64,000 nt of DNA from Bifidobacterium platyrrhinorum (lineage in GTDB: Bacteria; Actinomycetota; Actinomycetes; Actinomycetales; Bifidobacteriaceae): positions 107,233 through 171,232 of the forward strand of contig NZ_WHZV01000003.1 in NCBI RefSeq assembly GCF_010667645.1, read 5' to 3'. Below, one piece after another: positions 45,926 to 54,604 of the stretch (the first letter of the stretch is position 1; each line of letters starts with the position of its first letter). Position numbers and translations under genes: made by a program. The notes under the pieces were generated by a model, which saw only the letters and a list, made by a program, of their open reading frames with translations, searched no databases and was not told the origin of the DNA.

Positions 45926-47377
45926 TTATTGCGCATCATCAATCCGGATGAATTCGCTGCAGCGGGTGAGGGCCCATATCAGGAACGGAAGCGCCGCGAA
46001 CGCATAACCCTCGAATTGAACATACAGGTACGCGACCAACACCAGCCAGCACACGCTGAGCTTCGTCCAATCGTGATGCCTGCCGATGAACCGCAGCACC
46101 ATGAACACGAACAATCCGAACCCGATCAGCCCGAATTCCGTCAGCGCGTTCGTATACGCGCACATCGTCCACACCGTATCCGGTGCGATCACCGCGTACC
46201 AGGAGATCGCCGGTTTGGCATCGGCGTGCATGGCGGACAGCACCCATGCCGCCAATCCGGCACCCTGATGCGTCGCGTCGGCGATATTGCCGGCGCCATA
46301 ACCGGTCAGCAGCGTCCATGGCCGTTCCACAATCCCGCACAGCGGTCCCAACGACTGCCATATGCGCGCGAAGAACGAGCCGTCGCCTTCCATGCCGTTG
46401 CCGAGAATCGAGCCCAACCGCGAATCCGCGGCGAAACTCACCATTGCCAGCAATCCCGCGCCGATAAGCTGGACGATTCCCCGCGGGCGCCTCTTGGCAT
46501 CACGCCAAGGCGTTTCCACCACGATCACGACAATCAACGCCACCAGCGAATCGAGGATGATGCGCGTGCCCGACCCCATGAGCACGCTGCCCGCCGCGAA
46601 CACGACGATAAGCCGCTTCAACCGTTCCGCGAACACGCGGTCGCGTCGCCGCATCAGCCAGAACAACGGCAGCAGGACGCCGAACAGGTGCATGCCGATA
46701 TAACTCGGCTCGGCGAACAGGAACTGTGGGCGCCCCCGGTCGCCGCCCCACGCCACACCCGTGGTGATGTACGAACGGTACATGAGATGCCCGAAATACC
46801 CCTGCACCGCGCCCAGCTGCAGATGAATCGCCAGCCATTGCACCACACCCACACCGAACGCGAACCAATACGCGGCGATGACGGCGCGCACCGCCTCCTG
46901 CCAGCTCAACTTCTTGTACATGAACGCGATGTCGAGGGCGGCCAGCGTGGCCGGTATGGCGACCACGCCCGTCAACGACATGACTACAGCATTGTTATGC
47001 AATCCGAACGCGGCCCATCCGGGCATGGACAGCAGCACCAGCACCACGGGCAGCGCGAAGAACGGCGCGTACCGGTGCATCGTCCGCCGCAGCAGACGTG
47101 GGTTCGCCACGCAGTACGCCACCAGAAACCATGGGCTGAGCGGTGTCCAGAACGGTTGGAAGAACCCCAGCACCGTGCCGTCGGCCGGTAGGGTGAGCAG
47201 CGCCAGCAGGAACAGGTAATCGGACCGGTCACGAGGGGTGAACGGGCGAGGGGAAAGCGCGGGAGCCGCGTACGCGCGACCCATGGGGGAGGGCATGCGC
47301 AACCCGGCGCCGGCGCCCGCCGTACGTTCGCAGCGGCGTTCGCCGCCATTGTCCGATTCGATGCTTGACGGATCCAT
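45926..47377 (-). CDS. Second polymerase-like membrane protein (O-antigen ligase type)
   Basis: 483 residues, about 11 membrane spans after a cytosolic ~50-residue start. Central spans are separated by a loop with GDRGRPQFLFAEPSYIGMH, and a large external loop (about 320-400) includes RPWTLLTGYGAGNIAD. This is the layout of Wzy/WaaL-type proteins. It differs in sequence and GC content from the polymerase at 36.5 kb. GAGGAAGGGGG before the ATG. It diverges from the Wzz/kinase gene. Confidence 0.72.
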   Translation of the reverse strand: MDPSSIESDNGGERRCERTAGAGAGLRMPSPMGRAYAAPALSPRPFTPRDRSDYLFLLALLTLPADGTVLGFFQPFWTPLSPWFLVAYCVANPRLLRRTMHRYAPFFALPVVLVLLSMPGWAAFGLHNNAVVMSLTGVVAIPATLAALDIAFMYKKLSWQEAVRAVIAAYWFAFGVGVVQWLAIHLQLGAVQGYFGHLMYRSYITTGVAWGGDRGRPQFLFAEPSYIGMHLFGVLLPLFWLMRRRDRVFAERLKRLIVVFAAGSVLMGSGTRIILDSLVALIVVIVVETPWRDAKRRPRGIVQLIGAGLLAMVSFAADSRLGSILGNGMEGDGSFFARIWQSLGPLCGIVERPWTLLTGYGAGNIADATHQGAGLAAWVLSAMHADAKPAISWYAVIAPDTVWTMCAYTNALTEFGLIGFGLFVFMVLRFIGRHHDWTKLSVCWLVLVAYLYVQFEGYAFAALPFLIWALTRCSEFIRIDDAQ

Positions 47378-47479
47378 GCGCCCCCTTCCTCACTGTGCTG
47401 TTGCGTACTCTACCAACGCGATGTGCGGGAATGGTGGCGATGTCCCGACGCCGTCTCATACCCCCCGAATACAAGGGAA

Positions 47480-47504
47480 GGGGGTACACGGGGATTGTTA
47501 GAAT
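47480..47504 (+). promoter_or_regulatory. G-run element and -10 box of the Wzz/kinase gene
   Basis: GGGGGTACACGGGG (47480-47493) then five bases and TAGAAT (47499-47504). A CCCCCC run at 47461-47466 lies upstream. TSS near 47511, 38 bases before the TTG start. The downstream C run seen in the other copies is replaced by a G run here. Confidence 0.5.
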
Positions 47505-47548
47505 CCGGAAGTGTCTGCAACCTGAATGAAGTGTAGAGGGAGAAGCGG

Positions 47549-49105
47549 TTGGTTTCCGCAGAGAACAACGAACAGCAAAATCAGATTCCGTCGGACGCCT
47601 CCGCGGCGTCGTCCGAAGGCGGGGTCACCATCATGGACCTGCTGCGGATCATCCGCAAGTACGTCATCTCCGTCATCGTGACCTTCGTGCTCGTCTTCGC
47701 CGCCGTGTGCGCGTACACGCTGCTCACGCCCCCGAAGTACACGGCCACCTCCCAGGTGTTCGCCACGTTCAGCGCCTCGTCGAGCTCCTCGGGCACGCAG
47801 GACAACTACAACGACATCAACAACGCCGGCACGTACATCTCCAACCAGATCAAGTCGTATCCGACGCTCGCCACCACCGAGGCGGTGCTCCAGCCCGTCA
47901 TCGACGAGCTCGGGCTCAGCACCAGCGTCGCGCAGCTCGGACAGCAGCTCACCGTCACCAACCCGACCGACACCGCGTTCGTGAACATCTCCGTCGAGGA
48001 CACCAACGCCAAGGAGGCGGCGTCCATCGCCAATGCGGTCGCCAAATCCATGAAGACCGTGGTGGAGGACTCCCTGTACTCCTCCGACAAGAAGTCGCCG
48101 GTCACCCTGTCCGTCGTGCAGCAGGCGCAGGAGCCGGAATCGCCGAGTAGCCCGAAGATCCCGCTCAACATGGCCATCGGCATCGTCGGCGGCCTCATCG
48201 TGGGCGTGATCGTCGCCCTGCTCAAGGACCTGTTCTCCACGCGCATCGAAGAGGCGTTCGAACTGCAGGAGTACATCGACGCGCCGATCATGGGCCGCAT
48301 CCCCGAGGACGACCTGCTCAAGGGAGAGGTGCCGGTCATCATCGCCAAGCCGAGCAGCCCCATCGCCGAGGAATACCGCCGCATCCGCACCAACCTGTCG
48401 TTCACCGCGCCGGTCGAGGGCACCGGCTCCCGCCTCATCGTCATGACCTCCACGTCGCCGAGCGAAGGCAAGACCACCAGCTCGGTGAACATCGCCGTGA
48501 GCCTCGCCGAGAACGGCGCCAAGGTGCTGCTCATCGACGCCGACCTGCGCCACCCGTCCGTGGCGAACAGGCTCGGTCTCGAAGGCAACGCCGGTCTGAC
48601 GCACGTGCTGTCCGGCCAGGCGAGCGTCAAGGACGTGGTCCAGCGCTACTGGAAGCCGAACCTGCACATCATGCCCGCCGGCCCGAAGCCGCCGAACGCG
48701 TCCGCCCTGCTCAACTCCCAGACCATGAAGGAGCTGCTCAAGCAGGCGCTCACCCAGTACGACTACGTGCTCGTCGACACGTCGCCGCTCGTCGTCGCCA
48801 ACGACGCCTCCGTGTTCGGCGCCATGGGCAACGGCATCGTGATCGTCGCCGGCCGCGACGTGACCGATAAGCGCGACCTGCGCGACATCACGGCCCAGCT
48901 CGGCAACATCGACATCTCCGTCATCGGCTTCATCTTCAACTACGCGAAGGACTCCAAGAAGGACTACGCGCACAAGTACGACAGCTACTATTACTACGAT
49001 GACGACGCCGACTCCGCCAAGAAGAAGGGCGCCAAGAACAAGAAGAAGCGTTCGAACGCCCAGCGCAGCACCGCCCGCCGCGCGGCCAACAGGGCCGCCA
49101 AGTAG
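47549..49105 (+). CDS. Fused EPS chain-length regulator and BY-type tyrosine kinase
   Basis: 518 residues combining a Wzz-like membrane part (two spans near 37-60 and 205-225, with an external region between) and a cytosolic bacterial tyrosine kinase. Walker A TSPSEGKTTSS near 310, Walker A' VLLIDADLRHPS near 332, and Walker B VLVDTSPLVV near 408. A Tyr cluster (KYDSYYYYDDD) near the C-terminus is the autophosphorylation site type. It controls export and length of EPS with the phosphatase at 49.3 kb. TTG start preceded by GAGGGAGAAG. Confidence 0.92.
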   Translation: MVSAENNEQQNQIPSDASAASSEGGVTIMDLLRIIRKYVISVIVTFVLVFAAVCAYTLLTPPKYTATSQVFATFSASSSSSGTQDNYNDINNAGTYISNQIKSYPTLATTEAVLQPVIDELGLSTSVAQLGQQLTVTNPTDTAFVNISVEDTNAKEAASIANAVAKSMKTVVEDSLYSSDKKSPVTLSVVQQAQEPESPSSPKIPLNMAIGIVGGLIVGVIVALLKDLFSTRIEEAFELQEYIDAPIMGRIPEDDLLKGEVPVIIAKPSSPIAEEYRRIRTNLSFTAPVEGTGSRLIVMTSTSPSEGKTTSSVNIAVSLAENGAKVLLIDADLRHPSVANRLGLEGNAGLTHVLSGQASVKDVVQRYWKPNLHIMPAGPKPPNASALLNSQTMKELLKQALTQYDYVLVDTSPLVVANDASVFGAMGNGIVIVAGRDVTDKRDLRDITAQLGNIDISVIGFIFNYAKDSKKDYAHKYDSYYYYDDDADSAKKKGAKNKKKRSNAQRSTARRAANRAAK

Positions 49106-49146
49106 GTAGAGCGGTTGTTCCGGCCGGTGACTGCAACCGGCTGAAT

Positions 49147-49192
49147 ACGACGAAGGGCGCGATCCGGAATTCCGGATCGCGCCCTTCGTCGT
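49147..49192 (+). terminator. Perfect palindrome after the kinase gene
   Basis: A 23-bp perfect palindrome without loop bases (49147-49169 with 49170-49192), followed by CGTCTCTGTTC. It lies between the convergent kinase and phosphatase genes. Confidence 0.75.
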
Positions 49193-49291
49193 CTCTGTTC
49201 CCGCCTCACATCAACATCTCATGCTCGGACAGACCGTCGCCTATCACGGGAATCGGGATTTGCATGGACCGCTCCCGCCCGTCAGCGCACC

Positions 49292-49831
49292 TCACGCCGT
49301 GGTCTTGGCGATGATGGCCAGCGCACGGCAGATCTGGTCGTAGGAGCGCTGGAAGGCCGCGAATTCGCGATGATGCGGATCCTCGATGGTCATCGGCGCC
49401 GGAAGCATCGGGCGGATGAGCGACGCGTTGTCGATCACCGATTCGAGACGCTCCGCACGCGTGGCCCCCTCGAGATACCCCTCCTTCGCGCAATAGGCGC
49501 ACATGTTCGCGAAATCGGCCAACAGGAACGTCCTGCGGCCTGCGCGGGGTGCGATGGTGGCGATGTCCTGCCGTTGGCGCGGCTCGAAGCACAGGATCAG
49601 GTCGGAGGCGTCCGCCAGCTGCGGCGTGACGCGCTTGGACCTGAAACCGGACGGATCGATGCCGGCCTGGGTCATGAGGCGGGCGCTCGACGGGTCGATG
49701 GGATGATCGTCGAGTCCGCGGATGCCGGCGCTGTCCGCCGTGATGTCCGGTTCAGGAAGATAGTGGGGGAGCAGCAGCTCGCCCATCGGGGAGCGGCAGA
49801 TGTTGCCGGTGCAGACGAAAAGAACCTTCAT
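49292..49831 (-). CDS. Low-molecular-weight protein tyrosine phosphatase
   Basis: 179 residues. The active-site loop VCTGNICRSP is at residues 6-15 (nucleophile Cys7, Arg13) and the general acid lies in IEDPHH near 148. Counterpart of the BY-kinase encoded on the opposite side, resetting its Tyr cluster. A short Cys pair (CAYC) near 112 is unusual. Own short unit; start ATG 49831 with a weak upstream GGTTC element. Confidence 0.92.
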   Translation of the reverse strand: MKVLFVCTGNICRSPMGELLLPHYLPEPDITADSAGIRGLDDHPIDPSSARLMTQAGIDPSGFRSKRVTPQLADASDLILCFEPRQRQDIATIAPRAGRRTFLLADFANMCAYCAKEGYLEGATRAERLESVIDNASLIRPMLPAPMTIEDPHHREFAAFQRSYDQICRALAIIAKTTA

Positions 49832-49920
49832 GGTGTGTGATGCCTCGTTCGATTGTGGGACGGATCGGGATTCCTGCTCTTACGCGTTGCGGTGCCCGTG
49901 CCTGTGGGCCAGCATATGAA

Positions 49921-49949
49921 AAGACCCTGAGGGGAAACCTCAGGGTCTT
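49921..49949 (-). terminator. Rho-independent terminator of the small surface protein
   Basis: A 12-bp stem (49921-49932 with 49938-49949), loop of five; on the minus strand followed by TTCATATG. It lies 28 bases after the stop of the minus-strand gene at 49977. Confidence 0.8.
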
Positions 49950-49976
49950 CGCTGTCAGCTAACGGCCGAACCGGGT

Positions 49977-50450
49977 TCAGCGGGCGCTGGTCTTGCGGAC
50001 CGCGAACAGGGCGATGCCGGCGGCGGCCAGCAGCACGACGGCCACGGCGTACGGGGCGACGGAAGCGCCGGTGTTGGCGGTGGTCGCGGCGGAGCCGTCG
50101 GCGTTGCAGGCGGCGGTGGTCGCGGTGGCGGTGGCCACGTGGCCGCTGGTCTGGCCCACGCCCTTCACGGTGACGGTGGTGTTGCACGGAACGCCGTTGA
50201 CCTTGACGTTGACGACGCCACCGGTCTTGGCCTTGACGGTCAGCTGGGCGACCTGCTCGATGCTGGTGCCCTTGTCGCTGGTCACGACGACGTCCTCGCC
50301 CTCGGTGAAGCCGTTCAGGGTGACGGCGACGGAGCTGGACGTGACGGTGCCGGTCTGGCCGTAATCATCGGCCATGGCGGTGCTGGTGGCGAAGCCGAAA
50401 CCGAGAACCGCGGCGACGGTGGCCAGAACGGCCATGATCTTCTTCATCAT
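49977..50450 (-). CDS. Small secreted, C-terminally anchored surface protein
   Basis: 157 residues: signal peptide of about 25 residues (KKIMAVLATVAAVLGFGFATSTAMA), an external Thr/Val-rich domain, and a C-terminal span ending in RKTSAR. The segment before the span, TTANTG, resembles a relaxed sortase motif (xAxTG), so the protein may be sortase-attached; no LPxTG is present. One Cys pair in the external domain may form a disulfide. Tandem ATGs at 50450 and 50447 follow GAGGAGG. No function recognised. Confidence 0.75.
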   Translation of the reverse strand: MMKKIMAVLATVAAVLGFGFATSTAMADDYGQTGTVTSSSVAVTLNGFTEGEDVVVTSDKGTSIEQVAQLTVKAKTGGVVNVKVNGVPCNTTVTVKGVGQTSGHVATATATTAACNADGSAATTANTGASVAPYAVAVVLLAAAGIALFAVRKTSAR

Positions 50451-50603
50451 AATGAACCTCCTCATGAGGGAGCCGTGTTTGTGTTCCCCCGAAGCATGTC
50501 CGGCAAGGCGACCGTATGGTGCGGTGCGTTTCCCTTGCACGCCCCTCACACTACACCCCCCGTTGACGCCCTCATGGGGGCATATCGTCCACGCGAAGGG
50601 GGT
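50451..50603 (-). promoter_or_regulatory. 5' region of the small surface protein
   Basis: Leader and promoter region for the gene starting at 50450. On the minus strand G/C runs near 50555-50600 (GGGGGGTG followed by TAGTGT) faintly resemble the EPS promoter element. No certain promoter could be assigned. Confidence 0.35.
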
Positions 50604-50644
50604 ATGTGACAACGCGGTCACATCATGTGAGCACGCCGTCACAT
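50604..50644. promoter_or_regulatory. Two tandem ATGTGA-N8-TCACAT palindromes
   Basis: Copy 1 is 50604-50623 and copy 2 is 50625-50644; both have perfect six-base arms, extended to seven in each case, and their starts are 21 bases apart, two helical turns. This is the form of a cooperative operator for a dimeric regulator, CRP-like in half-site but with an eight-base centre. About 155 bases upstream of the surface protein gene. From 50645 to 50790 nothing further was seen. Confidence 0.65.
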
Positions 50645-50790
50645 GGGTGATCGGGGACGACGGTGGATATTGCGGTGGAAAACCTTGGAATCTCGCGGTT
50701 TTGTGGATAATCCGGACGAGTTCACCTGAAATTAATACGTGGCGACACGCCGGAGCCTGCGGGAACGGGCGGCGCATTGACGTTGGACCG

Positions 50791-51054
50791 TCAGCGCTTC
50801 GCCTGTGTCCTGCCCGTCGCGGCCGGTGCCGTGGCCTTGCCGCCCGGGGAGCCCGCCTCCTCGTCGTCGAAGCTGAACAGCTCCTCGACGGTGGTGTCGA
50901 ACACGCGCGCCAGGTCCATGGCCAGCCGCAGGGACGGGCAGTACAGGCCCTGTTCGAGTCGTCCGATGGTCTCACGGCGCACGTCGACCAGATCCGCCAG
51001 GTCGGACTGTTTCATGCCGCGCGCGAGACGGTGGAGTTTGATGCTAGTCCTCAT
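50791..51054 (-). CDS. XRE-family helix-turn-helix regulator
   Basis: 87 residues, almost entirely one HTH_3 domain: LARGMKQSDLADLVDVRRET with the recognition helix, then IGRLEQGLYCPSLRLAMDLA. Similar to the short YozG/immunity-repressor-like proteins that regulate neighbouring membrane proteins. The ATG at 51054 overlaps the end of the preceding membrane protein by 11 bases, so they are coupled. Basic, Gly/Ala-rich tail. Confidence 0.88.
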   Translation of the reverse strand: MRTSIKLHRLARGMKQSDLADLVDVRRETIGRLEQGLYCPSLRLAMDLARVFDTTVEELFSFDDEEAGSPGGKATAPAATGRTQAKR

Positions 51055-51469
51055 CGTCGTCCCCGTCCGCGCCGCTGCGCTCAAGCCACAGGTAGCGCAC
51101 GTCGGACAGCGCCAGCGCGGCCATCGCCAAGGCCGGCAGGAGCATCGGCGGGATCACGTGCAGCCAGTACGGGCTGAGGAGGTTCAGGATCGTGTACACG
51201 AACCCGACCGCCACGAGCACGGCGATGAGCGCTATGAGCGCGAACTGCATGGCCAGGCTCTGGTGCAGGTCGGACAGTTCGTCGCGGCGCGGGTTGTTGC
51301 GGCGCAGCACCATGACCACCCACAGTTCGCCGCCGGCCCACGCCAACGCCACCACCACCGTGGCGACAAGCCCCACGACGTCGTTGCGCATGATGATCTG
51401 CAGCGCGCAGGACAGCGCGCCCACCGTCTCGATGACGGCGCGCAGCAGGATGTACCGGTTGAATGTCAT
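51044..51469 (-). CDS. Four-TM membrane protein, partner of the XRE regulator
   Basis: 141 residues with four hydrophobic segments (about 8-27, 32-52, 76-97, 103-122) and an acidic C-terminus. The pairing of a small four-span protein with a short XRE regulator is common in Gram-positives (DUF2178-like), with unknown function. I chose ATG 51469, five codons inside the longest frame, because GGAGGCGAGGAC stands before it. Confidence 0.7.
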   Translation of the reverse strand: MTFNRYILLRAVIETVGALSCALQIIMRNDVVGLVATVVVALAWAGGELWVVMVLRRNNPRRDELSDLHQSLAMQFALIALIAVLVAVGFVYTILNLLSPYWLHVIPPMLLPALAMAALALSDVRYLWLERSGADGDDDED

Positions 51470-51564
51470 CGTCCTCGCCTCCATCTCGTCGTTTCCGCAT
51501 ATGATGGGGTGACCCCTTCACGCTGATTAATCTATCACCGGTCGGGCACCGGCCGTAATACGAC

Positions 51565-51588
51565 GAAACCCCGCCGAAGCGGGGTTTC
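51565..51588 (-). terminator. Terminator of the lysozyme-like gene
   Basis: GAAACCCCGC (51565-51574) pairs with GCGGGGTTTC (51579-51588), loop CGAA. It lies 30 bases after the stop of the minus-strand gene at 51618. Confidence 0.8.
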
Positions 51589-51617
51589 ATGACGTCGAAG
51601 CGATACGTGACGACGAA

Positions 51618-52610
51618 TCAGTAGCTGTGGTGGGTCAGCCAGTAGTTGTAGGCGCCGGTGATGGAGCCGTAGCGGTCGTTGCAGTAGCCGACGAACCACT
51701 TGAACTGGGTCTGGTAGTTGTCCGCCCAGTCGGAACCGGCGGAGGCCATCTTGGAGCCGGGCAGGGCCTGCGGCAGGCCGTACGCGCCGGAGGAGGCGTT
51801 CGTGGCGTGCGGGTTCCAGCCGGACTCGTGGTTGATGATGTACACGGCGGCGGTGAAGTCCGCCTCGCTGTAGCCGTTGGAGATCAGCCAGTCGTGCGCC
51901 CAGGTCTGCATCTCGGAGGCCGGCACGGTGGTGCCCAGCGATCCGGACGAGGAGGAGGACGAGGACGAGCTGGAACCGGTGCCGACGAGCACGATCTTGT
52001 CGGTCGGGGCCTCCTTGACGTAGGAGGCGAACACGTTGGAGGAGACGACCTTGCCGCCGGCGCGGGTGACCAGGCTCGTGGTCTCCATCGTGCCGACCTT
52101 GCCTTCCTGCTGGACCTTCTCCTCGCCCTTCGGCAGGGCGCCGGTCTCCTTCTTCACCGTGTTGAACGCGATGTCGCTGTCGCTGGTCTCCAGCGTGGCG
52201 CCCGCGCGCTCGATGGTGATGACGGTGGATTCGGTGACCTTCGTGGTCAGCGACGGGGAGACCGAGTCATCCGGGTCGAGCACGATGTCGCCCGCTTCGA
52301 GCACGGACTTGACGTCGGTGAAGTTGTCACCCAGCACGGTGCGGGACTTGCCGTTGATCTTGACGGTCACGTAGGAGGTGTTGCCGTTGAGGTCGCCGCG
52401 CGCGCCTCCACGGGAGACCCCCAGCGCGGCGTTGTCGGTGGCGGAGAATTCGGTGACCGGGGAACTATGTTCGGACTGCTGGTAGAAGTTCCGGGACACG
52501 ATGCCCGCCCCCGCAAGCATGCCCACTGCCGCCACGATGGCGGCGATCCTCATCCACTGGCGCTTGCTCAGGGACTTCAGAGTAGGCGTGTTCTTGCGAT
52601 GATTCGCCAT
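51618..52610 (-). CDS. Secreted G5/SLT-type cell-wall hydrolase
   Basis: 330 residues. One N-terminal span (about 20-40) anchors or exports the protein. A DUF348-like segment (about 75-135, VTVKINGKSRTVLGDN) and a G5-like domain (about 140-205) follow, then a Ser-only linker, then a lysozyme/transglycosylase-like domain with INHESGWNPHATNASSGAYG, where the Glu is the expected catalytic acid, and LPQALPGSKMASAG. Domain order is like that of Rpf-type muralytic enzymes. AAGGAGCATTA precedes the ATG. Confidence 0.87.
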   Translation of the reverse strand: MANHRKNTPTLKSLSKRQWMRIAAIVAAVGMLAGAGIVSRNFYQQSEHSSPVTEFSATDNAALGVSRGGARGDLNGNTSYVTVKINGKSRTVLGDNFTDVKSVLEAGDIVLDPDDSVSPSLTTKVTESTVITIERAGATLETSDSDIAFNTVKKETGALPKGEEKVQQEGKVGTMETTSLVTRAGGKVVSSNVFASYVKEAPTDKIVLVGTGSSSSSSSSSSGSLGTTVPASEMQTWAHDWLISNGYSEADFTAAVYIINHESGWNPHATNASSGAYGLPQALPGSKMASAGSDWADNYQTQFKWFVGYCNDRYGSITGAYNYWLTHHSY

Positions 52611-52705
52611 TAATGCTCCTTACGAGGTAGATGCCGTTCTGGCACTCACTGTCCACCAGTGTAGATGGGCCGATGAACATTGGGGACTGGCCGGCGGCCA
52701 TCGGA

Positions 52706-52758
52706 GACGGGAAGGGGGTGCATCCGCCCGATCCGGCTGGATGCACCCCCTTCCCGTC
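52706..52758 (-). terminator. Terminator of the Asn/Gly-rich protein gene
   Basis: A perfect 20-bp stem (52706-52725 with 52739-52758), loop of 13, located 41 bases after the stop of the minus-strand gene at 52799. Confidence 0.75.
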
Positions 52759-52798
52759 GATTCGGCCGGAGCGGCATGGGCCGTCGGCTCACGCCCGG

Positions 52799-54430
52799 CT
52801 ATTCGGCCTGGTCCTGCGTGCCGTTGCCGCCGGACTCCCCGTTGCCGTTATTGCCGTTGTTCCCGTTCCCGTTGGAATTGCCGTTTCCGTTGCCGCCGGA
52901 CTCCCCGTTGCCGCCGTTGCCGTTATTGCTATTGTCGCCATTGCTGTTGGAGTTACCGTTGCCATTCCCGGAGTTGCCATTGCCGGTGTTCGGGTAGTAG
53001 CCGTTGCCGTAACCGTAATTCGGGTAGTAGCCGTTGTATCCGTTGTTGTACCCGTTATTGGTCTGGTTCTGGTTCTGCGTGGCGTTCTGGCTCGCGGTGT
53101 AGGAGCTCATCGACTCGTTGACGGCCGTGGTGGCGCTCTGGATGTCCGCCAGGGCCTTCTTGAGGGCCGCGAGCTTCGGCTTGCTGTCCTTGAGCAGCGT
53201 GTTCGCCGCGTCGACGGCCGCCTGCAGCGTCTGGCGGGTGGAATCGTCGGCCACCGCGCCCTGGCTGGTCGTCAGCAGCGTCTGCGCGTCGTTCACCGCG
53301 GTCTGCAGGCTCTGCTTGGCGGTGGCGATGTCCGCGGTGTTCTTCTTCTCCTGGCTGGCGGTCACCGCGTCCGTGGCGGAGACGACGGCCTTGGCCCGGT
53401 CGCTGAGCGTGCCGGCGAGCTCGGAGTTCGCCTTCGCGTGGTCGTTGAGCTCGGCCGCGGTGAGCGTGGCGGTGCAGGCGTGCGTCGTCACCGTGCCCTG
53501 CGCGTCGGCGACGGCGGACTTGAGTTTCGACAGCGTCGTGGCGTCGGCCACCTGGTCGGCGGTGATCTTCTGGGCCGCCGTGGCCTTCTTCAGGGCGGCG
53601 GCCAGCGCGTCGTCCGCCTTCGACTCGTCGTCGGCGGCCTGCTGGCATGCGGCGAGGGCCGTGTCGATCGCGGACTGCCGCTGATGGTGGCGGAACGCGA
53701 ACACGCCCGCGACCACGGCGATGACCGCCACCGCCGCCACGGCGGCGATGACCATCGGCCTGCGGTTGCGGCTCTTCGTCGCGGATCCCGCGTCTTCGCC
53801 ACCCTTGCCGTTGCCGTGCGCGCCGCCCGCGGGCTCGTCCTCGGTGCCGGCGATGTCCAGTCCGCCGCCGTCGCCGGCCGCCTCGCCCACCGAGGCGAGC
53901 TTGGCCAACGGGTCGGTGACGGGAGTGCGCGCCAGCGCGGCGGACTGGCTGATCAGCGGCGGGATGACCTCCGTCTCGCCCGAATCGGGCGATTGCGCCG
54001 CCTTCGGCGGGAGCACGGACACCGTCGGCGCCTCGGACTCGGGCACGACGGACGGCTGGTCCGGCGGCAGTTCGGTCGACACCGGCGTGCGCACGGGGAT
54101 CACGGCCGTTTCGGTGCCGGCATTGGCCTCCGGCTCCGGCACCGCGGGGAAATCATGCGACGGAGCCTGCGGGCCGTTTCCCGAAGAATCGCCGGAATCA
54201 TCCTTGGGCTTGGCGAGGCCGGAGAACGACAGCGCCTCCGCGGGCACCTCGGACGAACCGTCCGCATCGGAGGCGTCCACGCTCGGGAACATCAGCGACG
54301 GGATGTCCCAGTCGTCGTCCTTGCCGGCGTTGAGCAGCGAACCGCCGCCGAGCGCCGCGTCGTCGTCGCCGAAGTTCGGCTCGTCCGCGCCGCCGTCATG
54401 CGGCGTATGCTTCGAATTCGAATCCACCAT
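52799..54430 (-). CDS. Large membrane-anchored protein with Asn/Gly-rich tail
   Basis: 543 residues, in this order: an acidic, Pro-rich cytosolic part (1-225), one span (about 226-246), an external Ala/Lys/Asp-rich helical region (about 250-425) likely to be a coiled coil, and a C-terminal ~110 residues built almost only of Asn, Gly, Tyr and Ser with repeated GNGN, GYYPN and GESGGNG elements. One Cys pair outside the membrane. It might be a wall-spanning or surface protein; no enzyme motif is seen. Separate gene with a terminator, 174 bases from thioredoxin. Confidence 0.8.
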   Translation of the reverse strand: MVDSNSKHTPHDGGADEPNFGDDDAALGGGSLLNAGKDDDWDIPSLMFPSVDASDADGSSEVPAEALSFSGLAKPKDDSGDSSGNGPQAPSHDFPAVPEPEANAGTETAVIPVRTPVSTELPPDQPSVVPESEAPTVSVLPPKAAQSPDSGETEVIPPLISQSAALARTPVTDPLAKLASVGEAAGDGGGLDIAGTEDEPAGGAHGNGKGGEDAGSATKSRNRRPMVIAAVAAVAVIAVVAGVFAFRHHQRQSAIDTALAACQQAADDESKADDALAAALKKATAAQKITADQVADATTLSKLKSAVADAQGTVTTHACTATLTAAELNDHAKANSELAGTLSDRAKAVVSATDAVTASQEKKNTADIATAKQSLQTAVNDAQTLLTTSQGAVADDSTRQTLQAAVDAANTLLKDSKPKLAALKKALADIQSATTAVNESMSSYTASQNATQNQNQTNNGYNNGYNGYYPNYGYGNGYYPNTGNGNSGNGNGNSNSNGDNSNNGNGGNGESGGNGNGNSNGNGNNGNNGNGESGGNGTQDQAE

Positions 54431-54604
54431 GTATACCCCCTACGAACACGCTGGGCAATATCATAGCGTGACGTCGCACCGTCGGCGAGCGTCGGTGTGA
54501 ACGCTCACGGCATGGTCCTCGGTGGTGTGCGCCGCGGACGGACGTACGATGCGGGTACGTGGATGCGTGGATGCGTGGATGCGCGCGGACCGGGGCGCAC
54601 GGCG

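Noticed and set aside
51592-51640. A tRNA-like fold near the end of the lysozyme-like gene
   Set aside because: Only the terminator hairpin is real; no cloverleaf, anticodon arm or T-loop sequence is present.
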